Shown: piece after piece, positions 8,979 to 17,227 of the stretch | Layout of the letters: the number at the start of each line of letters is the position of its first letter | How positions within the stretch are numbered: the stretch's first letter is position 1 | Assembly: GCF_015207605.1 (NCBI RefSeq) | Contig: NZ_JADEWO010000010.1 | Coordinates: 88,308-152,307, forward strand | Length of the DNA: 64,000 nt | Direction: 5' to 3' | Source of the DNA: Oculatella sp. LEGE 06141 | GTDB lineage: Bacteria; Cyanobacteriota; Cyanobacteriia; Elainellales; Elainellaceae | The notes under the pieces: generated by a model | Seen by the model: only the letters and a program-made list of their open reading frames with translations | What the model was told of the DNA's origin: nothing | Database searches by the model: none | Made by a program: the position numbers and the translations under genes

Positions 8979-11900
8979 ATGCCTCGAAACCGTTTGGAAC
9001 CCAACCCTGAATCCACTAGTAACAATGGCGTTGCAGTATTTAGGCACACTCAAGAACCGCAATTGGTTGAAGCGTTTAATTTGGAGGGAGTGGAACAATC
9101 CACAGAAGCGCCGTCCGTCAGAGATCGATTCATTGATGCATGGCGATCGATTAGCGTTAAGACCAAAGTAACAGCACTGGCTATCACGCTTGGAGTAGTA
9201 CCAGTACTGGTTGTCGGTGGAATTGCAACCTATTCGGCGAATGAAATTATTGTTAGAGAAACACTAGAAGATCGCCAAAAGCTAGCAGTCAACATTGGGA
9301 TACAGTTGAGTGCGCTGATTCAAAATCGCTTGCACGACGCTGAAACCATTGCAAGTTCACCGATCATTGTCCGCTCTGCTACCCGTGAGGCCACATCCGC
9401 AGAGGATTTGATTACTTACTTTGACAGCTTCACAAAGCGGGATTTGTCATATGAACAAATTGGAGTAGCAACACCTGACGGCAAATTTGTTTACCTGGAA
9501 CAAAACAACACACCGCTTAGAACCACCAAAACCGAGATTCCTGATGGCTTAAATACGCCAAATGCAAAACCATTTGAAGTGGTAAACGCAGCTTACTTTT
9601 TGCAAACGAGAGGCACATTACGTCCAGCCGCCATTCTGTTGCAGGAATCGCTCATCAGCCAAACCCCGTCCTTTTTTGTTGCAGCACCCGCTTTGGATGA
9701 CGCATCCCAACTGTCATCAATTATTTACAGCCAGACATCAGTTGAGAGTTTTTCTGAATTGATCCGGGAAAATTTAATCAATTTGCTGCATAAAGGTGGG
9801 AGCGGCAGCGTCAGAGGGTTGCCCCAATACCAAATTGTGGATCACAGTGCGGCTTACTTTGAAACCACCGAGGCCGGCACCCAGCAAGAAGTTGCCCCAA
9901 CCCGAATCAAAGCTCAGGGGAATGCTGTAACGATCGACGGTAATCCAGTGCAGGCAGGCGGTTCAGTATTTCTCAAAGAAAATCGGGTGGTTGTATCCAG
10001 CGGTGAAGACCTGGGTACCGAAATGCTGAGTATCTTCCCGAAGTATGCGGCGTTGCGGAATACTGGGGTTGCCACAACCACCATTGACGTTTCTCAAAAA
10101 GACAACCAGGAATATCTGCTGAGCTATGCCCCGATCGCTCGTGTAGAAGGGTTGTATCTCGACTGGGGGGTTCTAATTTACGAGCCGACTGCAACGGTGT
10201 TTGCACCGCAGCGCATGTTGATTTTAACGCTGTCGGTTGGAACACTGATTACGGCTTTGTTGCTCGGTGCGATCGCTGCTGTCATTGCTAACCGTGCCAC
10301 CCGTCCATTGATTGCCGCCGCTAAAACAGTAGACCAAATTGGTCAGGGTGAACTGGATGCACGGGTAAATGTTAGAGGCCGTGACGAAATTGCTGTGCTG
10401 GGTAGCAACATCAACCGCATGGCAAACCAAATTCAAACTTATATTACAACCCAAACGCTTGAGTCGGAACGGGAACGGTTGCTAGCGCTGGCAAAAGGGT
10501 CTAACGCCCTGCGTACTCCTGATCTAAATACCATTTTCAAGCAGGCGGTTCAGGGCACACGCGAGCTATTTGATCTGGATTACGTCATGCTTTATCAGTT
10601 TGACGCAGACTGGAACGGCAGTATTATCTCAGAAGCCATTGCACCTGATTTGCCCCGCACATCAAACAGCAAACTGAAGGACTTTCAAATCCCGGAATCA
10701 TTGCTCAAACGTTTGACACAGCGGCAGGTTGTCCCCATCAGCGATGTGGCTGCTCCTGGATTCCCTCCGGTGCTGCGAAAACAACTTGAATATCGAACCG
10801 CAAAATCTAGCTTGTTGGCACCGCTATTCTGTGGCGATCGCCTGTTTGGTGTGTTAACGGCTCATTATGCAGAGCCTCACGACTGGCAGGAGTATGAGGT
10901 TAACTTCCTGCAACAGCTAGCGATCGAGATTGGCCTGTCTCTTTATCGAGTTGAGCTGCTGGAAACCACAGAGAAACTGGCCGAAGAGCAGCGACAGCTC
11001 AAGGAAAAGCTACAACAGCGAGTGATCCGACTGGTTCAGGAAATTAACCCCATCAGTGAAGGAGACTTGACCATTCGGGCACAGGTCACAGCCGATGAAA
11101 TTGGTACGATCGCCAGCTCCTATAACTCTACGGTTGAGAGCTTGAGGAAGATTATTCTTCAAGTGCAAACTGCCGCAGAGCAGGTTGTCGCCTCTACAGA
11201 AACCAATGAGATCTCGGTACACGATCTGCGTGAAGAAGCGGCACGGCAGGCGGAAGGCATTAAAAAAGCGCTCCACCAAATTGAGCAATTGCAGCAGGTT
11301 GTACAAAACGTAGCGTTCGATGCTCAAAAAGCAGAAGCTGCTGTGTACCAGGCAGAGCAAGTAGTGAATGAAGGGGATGCGGCAATGGATCGCACGGTGC
11401 AGGAGATTCAAGCGATTCAAGCGGTCGTGTCCGAAACGGTAGAGAAGGCGCAGCACTTGAGCGAATCGTCTGAGCAGATCTCCAAGGTTGTAGAACTGAT
11501 TAACCGATTTGCGGCACAAACTAATATCCTGTCGCTCAACTCTTCGGTTGAGGCTGCCAGGGCCGGGGAATACGGCAAGGGTTTTGCCACCATTGCCCTG
11601 GAAGTGCGGAAGCTGGCAGGGCAATCGGCACAGGCCGCGCAAGAGATTCGCACACTCATTACCAATATTCAAACCGAAACCAGGGAAGTGGTCACCACGA
11701 TGGCGGCAGGTAGCCAGCGAGTCGAAACTGGGACTCAGCTAGTGAGTGAGTCTCGTCAAAGCCTGAACAAGATCACAGCCGTGAGCCGTCAAATCAATGA
11801 AGTGGTTGCATCAATTGTGCAGTCAACCGTGGTGCAGTCTCAGATGTCTGAAACGGTGACTGAAACGATGAAAGACATTGCTGCGATCGCCAACGATACC

Positions 11901-11993
11901 TCTGTAGAAGCCAGCCAGGTATCTGCATCGTTTGAGGAATTACGCAAGGTGGCACAAAACCTGCAAGCAGAAGTGAGCCAGTTCAAGGTATAG
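8979..11993 (+). CDS. Methyl-accepting chemotaxis-type receptor: extracytoplasmic sensor, HAMP, GAF, second HAMP-like, MCP signalling domain
   Basis: This is a transmembrane receptor that should control a CheA-type kinase, in cyanobacteria usually one steering type IV pili. After a 60-residue cytoplasmic leader come TM1 (about 64-86), a large periplasmic sensor domain (about 90-410, dCache-like size), TM2 (about 412-436), a HAMP domain with RDEIAVLGSNINRMA, a GAF domain (about 500-660), a second HAMP-like segment (TADEIGTIASSYN), and a long coiled-coil MCP domain. The hairpin tip reads SVEAARAGEYGKGFATIA. At the position where bilin-binding GAF domains carry Cys-His, this GAF has Val-Leu, so a covalent bilin is not expected. 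No cheA, cheW or cheR genes are in the window. ATG 8979 has no clear ribosome binding site; translation may couple to the upstream gene. Confidence 0.92.
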   Translation: MPRNRLEPNPESTSNNGVAVFRHTQEPQLVEAFNLEGVEQSTEAPSVRDRFIDAWRSISVKTKVTALAITLGVVPVLVVGGIATYSANEIIVRETLEDRQKLAVNIGIQLSALIQNRLHDAETIASSPIIVRSATREATSAEDLITYFDSFTKRDLSYEQIGVATPDGKFVYLEQNNTPLRTTKTEIPDGLNTPNAKPFEVVNAAYFLQTRGTLRPAAILLQESLISQTPSFFVAAPALDDASQLSSIIYSQTSVESFSELIRENLINLLHKGGSGSVRGLPQYQIVDHSAAYFETTEAGTQQEVAPTRIKAQGNAVTIDGNPVQAGGSVFLKENRVVVSSGEDLGTEMLSIFPKYAALRNTGVATTTIDVSQKDNQEYLLSYAPIARVEGLYLDWGVLIYEPTATVFAPQRMLILTLSVGTLITALLLGAIAAVIANRATRPLIAAAKTVDQIGQGELDARVNVRGRDEIAVLGSNINRMANQIQTYITTQTLESERERLLALAKGSNALRTPDLNTIFKQAVQGTRELFDLDYVMLYQFDADWNGSIISEAIAPDLPRTSNSKLKDFQIPESLLKRLTQRQVVPISDVAAPGFPPVLRKQLEYRTAKSSLLAPLFCGDRLFGVLTAHYAEPHDWQEYEVNFLQQLAIEIGLSLYRVELLETTEKLAEEQRQLKEKLQQRVIRLVQEINPISEGDLTIRAQVTADEIGTIASSYNSTVESLRKIILQVQTAAEQVVASTETNEISVHDLREEAARQAEGIKKALHQIEQLQQVVQNVAFDAQKAEAAVYQAEQVVNEGDAAMDRTVQEIQAIQAVVSETVEKAQHLSESSEQISKVVELINRFAAQTNILSLNSSVEAARAGEYGKGFATIALEVRKLAGQSAQAAQEIRTLITNIQTETREVVTTMAAGSQRVETGTQLVSESRQSLNKITAVSRQINEVVASIVQSTVVQSQMSETVTETMKDIAAIANDTSVEASQVSASFEELRKVAQNLQAEVSQFKV

Positions 11994-12053
11994 CCCTGCA
12001 CCACTCTTTCTCAAGCCTGAGAAATGTAGGGACGACTGCAGGATATCCCGGTC

Positions 12054-12088
12054 AGGGTGGGCTATGGTCTTAACGATCAGCCTACCCT
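12054..12088 (+). terminator. Terminator hairpin after the chemoreceptor gene
   Basis: AGGGTGGGCT and AGCCTACCCT form a 10-bp stem with one G-T wobble around a 15-base loop, followed by TT. It lies between the receptor stop and the convergent ABC ATPase stop and may serve both. Confidence 0.55.
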
Positions 12089-12161
12089 TTGCTAATTTAT
12101 TTGCCGCACCCTCGCACGTTACCATCCAGACCGGATTTACCGCGCTCTACCCGGCTCCGTT

Positions 12162-13181
12162 TTAACGCATATTTTGCTTTCGTTCTTTTTTGGGATCGCG
12201 CATTCCCGCCGCCGCCAGGTCGGCATCTAACAGCGTTTTACCCGTTGCTGCCAGGTAAACATCATCCAAACTAGGACGGGCCTGAGAAATGCCAAAGGTG
12301 GGGATACCCGCTTCCTTGAGCGCTTGCTGAATCGTGATCAATGCGTCGCTCTGGGGATCAACAACCAAGTTCAATGAATTGCCTTGGGCTTCGTTGATGA
12401 TGACCTCCTGCACAAACGGCAGATCATTCAGCATTGTTTTGGCGCTTTCCGCTTCCTGCGGTGGGGTAAATTCCCGAATGCGGAGCGTAACGCGATCGCC
12501 CCCCACCCGGTCTTTTAACTCAGACGGAGTTCCTGTCGCAATGACGACACCCTGATCGATAATGGCAACGCGATCGGCCAGCGCATCGACTTCTTCTAAA
12601 TAATGGCTGGTCATCAATACGGTGGTGCCACCATCGCGCAACTGCCGCAAAAATTGCCAGATCGCCGTGCGGCTTTCAATGTCCAGCCCAACCGTTGGTT
12701 CATCCAGCACCAGCACATCAGGTTTGTGCAACAGTCCTGCGGCCAGATCTAGCCGCTTGCGAATGCCGCCCGAATAGGTTCCAGTGCGCTGATCGGCCCA
12801 CTCAGTTAAACCGAGCAGCGCAATCATTTGCTCAATGCGCTCTTTGGCGATCGCACGCGGCAAGTGATACAACGCGGCCTGAAGTTCCAGCAGTTCCCGT
12901 CCGGTTAACACCTTATCCAGAGCCACCTCTTGAGCAACATAGCCCAAAAGCTGCCGCGCAACGCGAGGGTTGTCGAGAACCGACACCCCAGAGACTTCAA
13001 TGGTGCCCGCATCTGGAGTGGCTAGCGTACACAGACAGCGAAGCGTCGTTGTCTTTCCGGCTCCGTTTGGCCCCAAGAGACCAAAAATTTCTCCCGATTC
13101 AACCCTGAGAGAAACCTTCTTAACGGCTTCAACGGTGCCGTATCGTTTTTGCAGCGTTTCAATTAAAACAGCAGGAGCCAT
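12162..13181 (-). CDS. ABC transporter ATPase, DrrA/ABC-2 export type
   Basis: This is the nucleotide-binding subunit of an ABC exporter. Walker A is GLLGPNGAGKTTTL at about residues 34-47. The family signature YSGGIRKRLDLA and Walker B VLVLDEPTVGLD follow, with the H-loop in MTSHYLEEVDALADRV. The C-terminal 100 residues (about 240-340) form the extra domain common to DrrA-type ATPases. I prefer ATG 13181, preceded by AAGAGCG, over an upstream TTG at 13208. Its expected partner permease, 2080-2985, is on the same strand but about 9 kb further on. The gene lies downstream of ctaA and ctaB in the same direction; this linkage with heme A synthesis genes is common in cyanobacteria. The substrate is unknown. 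Confidence 0.93.
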   Translation of the reverse strand: MAPAVLIETLQKRYGTVEAVKKVSLRVESGEIFGLLGPNGAGKTTTLRCLCTLATPDAGTIEVSGVSVLDNPRVARQLLGYVAQEVALDKVLTGRELLELQAALYHLPRAIAKERIEQMIALLGLTEWADQRTGTYSGGIRKRLDLAAGLLHKPDVLVLDEPTVGLDIESRTAIWQFLRQLRDGGTTVLMTSHYLEEVDALADRVAIIDQGVVIATGTPSELKDRVGGDRVTLRIREFTPPQEAESAKTMLNDLPFVQEVIINEAQGNSLNLVVDPQSDALITIQQALKEAGIPTFGISQARPSLDDVYLAATGKTLLDADLAAAGMRDPKKERKQNMR

Positions 13182-13306
13182 AGCGCTCTTTATGGTTAGG
13201 ATGGGCAATCACTTTTAATTTTAGTAGTGAGGCGATCGTTTTGAAGAATGGAACCAACGTCCATTTGAAACTCAAAACAAATGCCGCGCACTACCGATTG
13301 CCCTCT

Positions 13307-13334
13307 GGCAACGGATCGCTACCCATCCGTTGCC
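13307..13334 (-). terminator. Hairpin between ctaB and the ABC ATPase gene
   Basis: A perfect 10-bp inverted repeat (GGCAACGGAT / ATCCGTTGCC) encloses an 8-base loop, 24 bases after the ctaB stop. There is no T-tract, so it may be a partial terminator, attenuator or mRNA-stability element inside a longer leftward transcript rather than a full terminator. Confidence 0.5.
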
Positions 13335-13357
13335 GTTCGCCTACCCTTCACCAACGG

Positions 13358-14344
13358 CTAAAATCCAGTTGTTGAAACGGTACTCACCAACGTCTCAAGG
13401 CTGGCGGCCAACGTATTCATGGCCTGGTGCGTCATCGGTAGGCTGTCCACAGCCATTCCCGCACATAACAGCATCATGTAAAGAATGGAATACTTGAACA
13501 GCGATTTCGCAATCTGCAAATCCTGGGGCGATCGCAGCAATGCCCAGGCTTTGGCAACAAACACACCGCCCAGCAGCAATGCCACAGCCATGTAAACCGC
13601 TCCCAACACATGCAATGGATACACCAACAGCAACGTAATCGGGATCAGCAGCAGCGTGTAGACCCAAATTTGGCGGGCGGTGGATACTTCACCCTTCACA
13701 ACAGGCAGCATGGGCACGCCCACCTTGGCATAATCTTCACGAATCATCATGGCTAGCGCCCAAAAATGAGGCGGTGTCCAGAAAAAGACAATGGCGAAGA
13801 AGATCCAGGCGGCCCAGCTCAGTTCGCCCGTCACTGCCGCCCAGCCAACCAGCGGCGGAATGGCTCCTGCCGCACCACCAATCACAATATTTTGAGTGCT
13901 GTGTCGCTTTAGCCAATGGGTGTACACCACCACATAGGTGGCGATGCCAGACATAGCAAGCAACGCGCTCAGCAGGTTGGCAAAAACTGTTAGCAGGGTG
14001 AACGATGTAATAGCCAGGACGATCGCAAACAGCAACGCATCTCGTGGCTGAATCCGACCCGACGGCAACGGACGGTGCCGGGTGCGTTCCATTTCGTAAT
14101 CAATGTCGCGATCGTAAAGACAGTTAATTGTGTTGGCCGACGCAGCAGCCAGTGCCCCACTCAACACGGTTACCAGCAGTAAAAAGGGATCGACCTGCCC
14201 TTCCGCAGCAATCCACATACTGCCAGCCGTTGTAATCAACAACAAAATAATGATGCGAGGCTTGGTCAGTTGCCAATAACTCTGAAGCACCTGCCAAATA
14301 GTCTGGTGGTGGCGGGAAGCATTGGTCCAGGTTGTCTCATTCAT
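13358..14344 (-). CDS. ctaB: Protoheme IX farnesyltransferase (heme O synthase)
   Basis: This integral membrane prenyltransferase adds a farnesyl group to heme B to make heme O, the first step towards heme A for cytochrome c oxidase. The UbiA-family motif [18 protein letters not shown] supplies the Asp residues that bind Mg-diphosphate, followed by HRPLPSGRI. The second conserved region is around [18 protein letters not shown], and nine hydrophobic helices fit the family. At 328 residues the length is normal. The gene follows ctaA by about 100 bases in the same direction, so the two heme A steps are probably coexpressed and read away from the structural oxidase genes. Confidence 0.96.
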   Translation of the reverse strand: MNETTWTNASRHHQTIWQVLQSYWQLTKPRIIILLLITTAGSMWIAAEGQVDPFLLLVTVLSGALAAASANTINCLYDRDIDYEMERTRHRPLPSGRIQPRDALLFAIVLAITSFTLLTVFANLLSALLAMSGIATYVVVYTHWLKRHSTQNIVIGGAAGAIPPLVGWAAVTGELSWAAWIFFAIVFFWTPPHFWALAMMIREDYAKVGVPMLPVVKGEVSTARQIWVYTLLLIPITLLLVYPLHVLGAVYMAVALLLGGVFVAKAWALLRSPQDLQIAKSLFKYSILYMMLLCAGMAVDSLPMTHQAMNTLAASLETLVSTVSTTGF

Positions 14345-14445
14345 TCGTTTTTTTATTCCTGAAGTTCGTCAGGCATGGGGGGACTCAAGGCAAAAAAAGA
14401 GGAAGGGGCAAAAAAAGGAAGCTGAATCCGTTTCGCCCTGATGAT

Positions 14446-15384
14446 TCACGTGGCTGAGAGGGAGCGATCGCGCCAGGACAGAACCGTAAAACACACCAGC
14501 GTTCCCAGCAGAGATGCGCCAATCAACTGATGCGCCACCGTCAGCGGCTCTACTTGTAGGTGAAGGTGAAAGGTCGCAATGCCAAGCGTAATTTGGAGTA
14601 ATAGCAAAAGACCCGCCGCAGAAATTAACTGTCTCAGGGCAGAATGCAGCGCTGGGGTACGCTTGGTGGCAAGCATTAACACCAAAATCGAGAGAGTAGC
14701 AGGCGCAATGCCCCACAGATGGCTATTCATGACACTGCAAAGCTGTGAGGACGACAAACACTGATGCAGCGCCCAGCGTGAGCCAACCAGCCCACCCGAT
14801 AAGCTTTGCAGATAAACCAGGATGGCTGCCGTAAGACCCAGCCAGGATAGCTTGCTTGCATTTCCAGTACCGCCCTCATAGGGTAACAGCGCAACGCCCA
14901 TAACGAGCAGGGTGGTAAAAAACAGCAGGGCTGTTCCCAAATGGGCTGTCACAATGTCAAATCGCAGCATCTCTGTCACCGTCAACCCGCCTAGCACGCC
15001 TTGAAACACAATCAGCCCCAGGGCAAAGGTAGACAACCAGGGAAGCCACCCTGGCAACTCGCGACGATGCCACCAGGTTAGAGCGCACAGTCCGATCGAC
15101 ATCAGACCAATCAGGGCAGCATCTAACCGATGAAACCACTCCAAAAACACTTGCAGGTTCATTTGCTGCCTGGGAAACAGCGTGCCATAGCAAAGCGGCC
15201 AGTCGGGACAGGCTAAGCCAGCATCCATAACGCGTGTAGCGCTGCCGATCGCCATCAACAGCAGAGTGGCGATCGCCAGCTTCCAGATCAAACGACGGAC
15301 GCGATCGCCGGGTGAAATAGCCCCTGTCACCAGCGATGAATGGGAAGAGGCTGCCGCTTCTGGATGCAAAACAGAATCTGTCAT
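14446..15384 (-). CDS. ctaA: Heme A synthase (Cox15/CtaA)
   Basis: This membrane enzyme oxidises the C8 methyl group of heme O to a formyl group, giving heme A. Eight hydrophobic helices are visible, with the conserved histidines in WFHRLDAALIG, TAHLGTALLFF, ALHQC and TVAHQLIGAS. The first extracytoplasmic loop carries the cysteine pair of AGLACPDWPLCYG, as in type-B heme A synthases. I place the start at ATG 15384, because a consensus AGGAGG sits 8 bases upstream; a longer frame from 15435 adds 17 residues that do not look native. The gene diverges from ctaC across about 690 bases and is followed by ctaB. Confidence 0.95.
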   Translation of the reverse strand: MTDSVLHPEAAASSHSSLVTGAISPGDRVRRLIWKLAIATLLLMAIGSATRVMDAGLACPDWPLCYGTLFPRQQMNLQVFLEWFHRLDAALIGLMSIGLCALTWWHRRELPGWLPWLSTFALGLIVFQGVLGGLTVTEMLRFDIVTAHLGTALLFFTTLLVMGVALLPYEGGTGNASKLSWLGLTAAILVYLQSLSGGLVGSRWALHQCLSSSQLCSVMNSHLWGIAPATLSILVLMLATKRTPALHSALRQLISAAGLLLLLQITLGIATFHLHLQVEPLTVAHQLIGASLLGTLVCFTVLSWRDRSLSAT

Positions 15385-16071
15385 GAGCTGCCCCTCCTGG
15401 ATAGGTCGAACCTTGATACGTTGAAACAGTTGCACACCAAAGTTAATTCAATCCTGATTAATAACTTTAGTAGAACCTGATATCGGCTCTAGTTATTACT
15501 GTAGTGATGCCAGCTCAGAACTGGCCAAGCTTTAGAGATTTTTTTGGATTGTTGTTAAGAAATGAATGGCTAGCCATTAGTGGTCGGCTTTGAGCATTTC
15601 TTTAGCAATAATTAACAAACGTTCACAAACATCACATTCTCAACCATTCTAGTATTTGCCGATACTTCAGCCTTCTCAGATCCCAAAGAAAAACAAAAGA
15701 AAAGCCTAAAGATAACCAGTAATTCGGGTTTGAATCCTGTCAAAAGTTCGAACCTTGCTCTAACTTAGTAGATGGATTGAATTGAAATGGAAGGTTAGCA
15801 TTTATAACCTTGCTGAAGCCTCATTTAATTCGCAAATGAAGTAAAAGCTAACGATGAATTTCCCAAAATCAAACGGCTATCTCGTCCCATCACCCCGTAC
15901 CTAACCGTACCTAATCTGCGGTGGGATAGTGGCTGTAGATTAGCGCTAGTGGAACCGCGTCGAGGCATCAGCTCAGTTCCAATCCCTTGACGGAGGAAGC
16001 TCAACCGTTTCTTTGCCAGTCAAGTTATTCTGTTTGCGGAACAAAATGTTACAGACGACCCTTAACGCGCT
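15385..16071. other. Divergent control region between ctaA and ctaC
   Basis: This 690-base gap is non-coding and must contain promoters for both heme A synthesis (leftward) and the oxidase operon (rightward). The left half is AT-rich. The right half carries the GTA-N8-TAC sequence described separately, inside a tandem CCGTACCTAA repeat, and leaves about 130 bases of likely leader before the ctaC start. Confidence 0.55.
15897..15910 (+). promoter_or_regulatory. Candidate NtcA box (GTA-N8-TAC) upstream of the oxidase operon
   Basis: GTACCTAACCGTAC matches the NtcA half-sites exactly. A TAGATT sequence at 15936-15941 fits the TAN3T minus-10 element, though its 25-base spacing is slightly longer than the usual 20-24. 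The site is partly produced by a tandem 10-base repeat (CCGTACCTAA twice), so chance is possible. Nitrogen control of some cox operons is known in filamentous cyanobacteria. Confidence 0.4.
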
Positions 16072-17124
16072 GTGAAAATTCCAAGTAATATTCTCACCTT
16101 GCTGGCTGGTATTGCCCTCACGCTGATCAGCCTGTGGTATGGAAAAAACCACGGACTACTGCCTCCCGCTGCTTCCAACGAAGCAGACCTGGTAGATGGG
16201 CTATTCGATGCCATGATGACTGTTTCGATGGGCATTTTCCTATTGGTACAGGGTGTCCTGGTCTTTTCGGTTATCCGGTTCCGCCGCCGCCAAGGAGATA
16301 ACACTGACGGCCCTCCGATCCATGGCAACATTCCGCTAGAGATTGTATGGACAGCCATTCCAGCCGTCATCGTGCTGGTGATTGGAGTTTACAGCTTCGA
16401 TATTTATAAACAAATGGGCGGGTTTGATCCCCAGGCGGCAAATGACCCTGGTGTCACCCAAATTGCCATGCTGCCTGGGGAAGAACTGGCAACCCCGCTA
16501 ATTGATGCCAGCAAAGCAAAGCCAGCTCACAACCATGTCCATCTCGCCGTTGGCATTGGCGCGTTTCCTGAAGATGAGGGAAAAATGGCGGATGTCAATG
16601 TGGATGTGATGGGGCTTCAGTATGCCTGGATCTTTACCTACCCTGACAGCGGCATCACCTCTGGCGAACTCCATGTCCCGGTGAATCAGGAGGTGCAGCT
16701 CAACATTAAGGCACAGGATGTTTTACACGCTTTTTGGTTGCCCGATCTGCGCCTGAAGCAAGACGCAATTCCAGGACGAGATGTCGAGTTGCGGTTTGCA
16801 CCGCGCAAAGTGGGTGAATATCCTGTCGTCTGCGCCGAGTTGTGCGGCCCCTACCACGGAGCAATGAACACCAAAATGTTTGTTGAATCTGAAGAGGACT
16901 TTTCCAATTGGATTCAAGAGCAGATTGCGGCGATCGACGATTCTACCCAAACCGTAGCGGTTAACTCGGCAGACCGCACAGACGGAGACTTCCTCAAGCC
17001 CTTCGTTGAGGAGATGGGGATCAGCGATGTTGACCGTACTGTGTTGCAACAGCTTCACTCCCACCCTGCGGTGAGCAGCGATCGCACCGCACAGGTGGTT
17101 AACGCACTCTCTCCCGCTGCCTGA
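16072..17124 (+). CDS. ctaC: Cytochrome c oxidase subunit II
   Basis: Subunit II accepts electrons from cytochrome c or plastocyanin through the binuclear CuA site. Two N-terminal hydrophobic helices (about 5-23 and 45-70, then 90-108) anchor it, followed by a cupredoxin domain outside the membrane. The CuA ligands are all present in CAELCGPYHGAMNTKM near residues 254-269, and QYAWIFTYPDSG supplies the electron-entry aromatic patch. The start codon is GTG; no nearby ATG fits. A C-terminal extension of about 60 residues after the copper site is hydrophilic and of unknown role. It leads the ctaC-ctaD-ctaE operon. Confidence 0.95.
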   Translation: MKIPSNILTLLAGIALTLISLWYGKNHGLLPPAASNEADLVDGLFDAMMTVSMGIFLLVQGVLVFSVIRFRRRQGDNTDGPPIHGNIPLEIVWTAIPAVIVLVIGVYSFDIYKQMGGFDPQAANDPGVTQIAMLPGEELATPLIDASKAKPAHNHVHLAVGIGAFPEDEGKMADVNVDVMGLQYAWIFTYPDSGITSGELHVPVNQEVQLNIKAQDVLHAFWLPDLRLKQDAIPGRDVELRFAPRKVGEYPVVCAELCGPYHGAMNTKMFVESEEDFSNWIQEQIAAIDDSTQTVAVNSADRTDGDFLKPFVEEMGISDVDRTVLQQLHSHPAVSSDRTAQVVNALSPAA

Positions 17125-17227
17125 TCTACCGATTGGTGCCTGTACCAGCGCAAGGCTGGTAGTCTTTGCCCAAATAGTCTTTGTACCGACAGTCTCCGCA
17201 CTGTAGCGACCATCGCAAGAGCATGTT

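Noticed and set aside
11010..11672. 220-codon open frame on the minus strand
   Set aside because: It lies inside the MCP signalling domain on the opposite strand. The translation is rich in Leu, Arg and Cys without family motifs, as expected for the shadow of a coiled-coil gene.
13395..13667. Minus-strand frame with Cys- and Gly-rich translation within ctaB
   Set aside because: It is an alternative frame of the ctaB gene, whose own frame carries all UbiA motifs.
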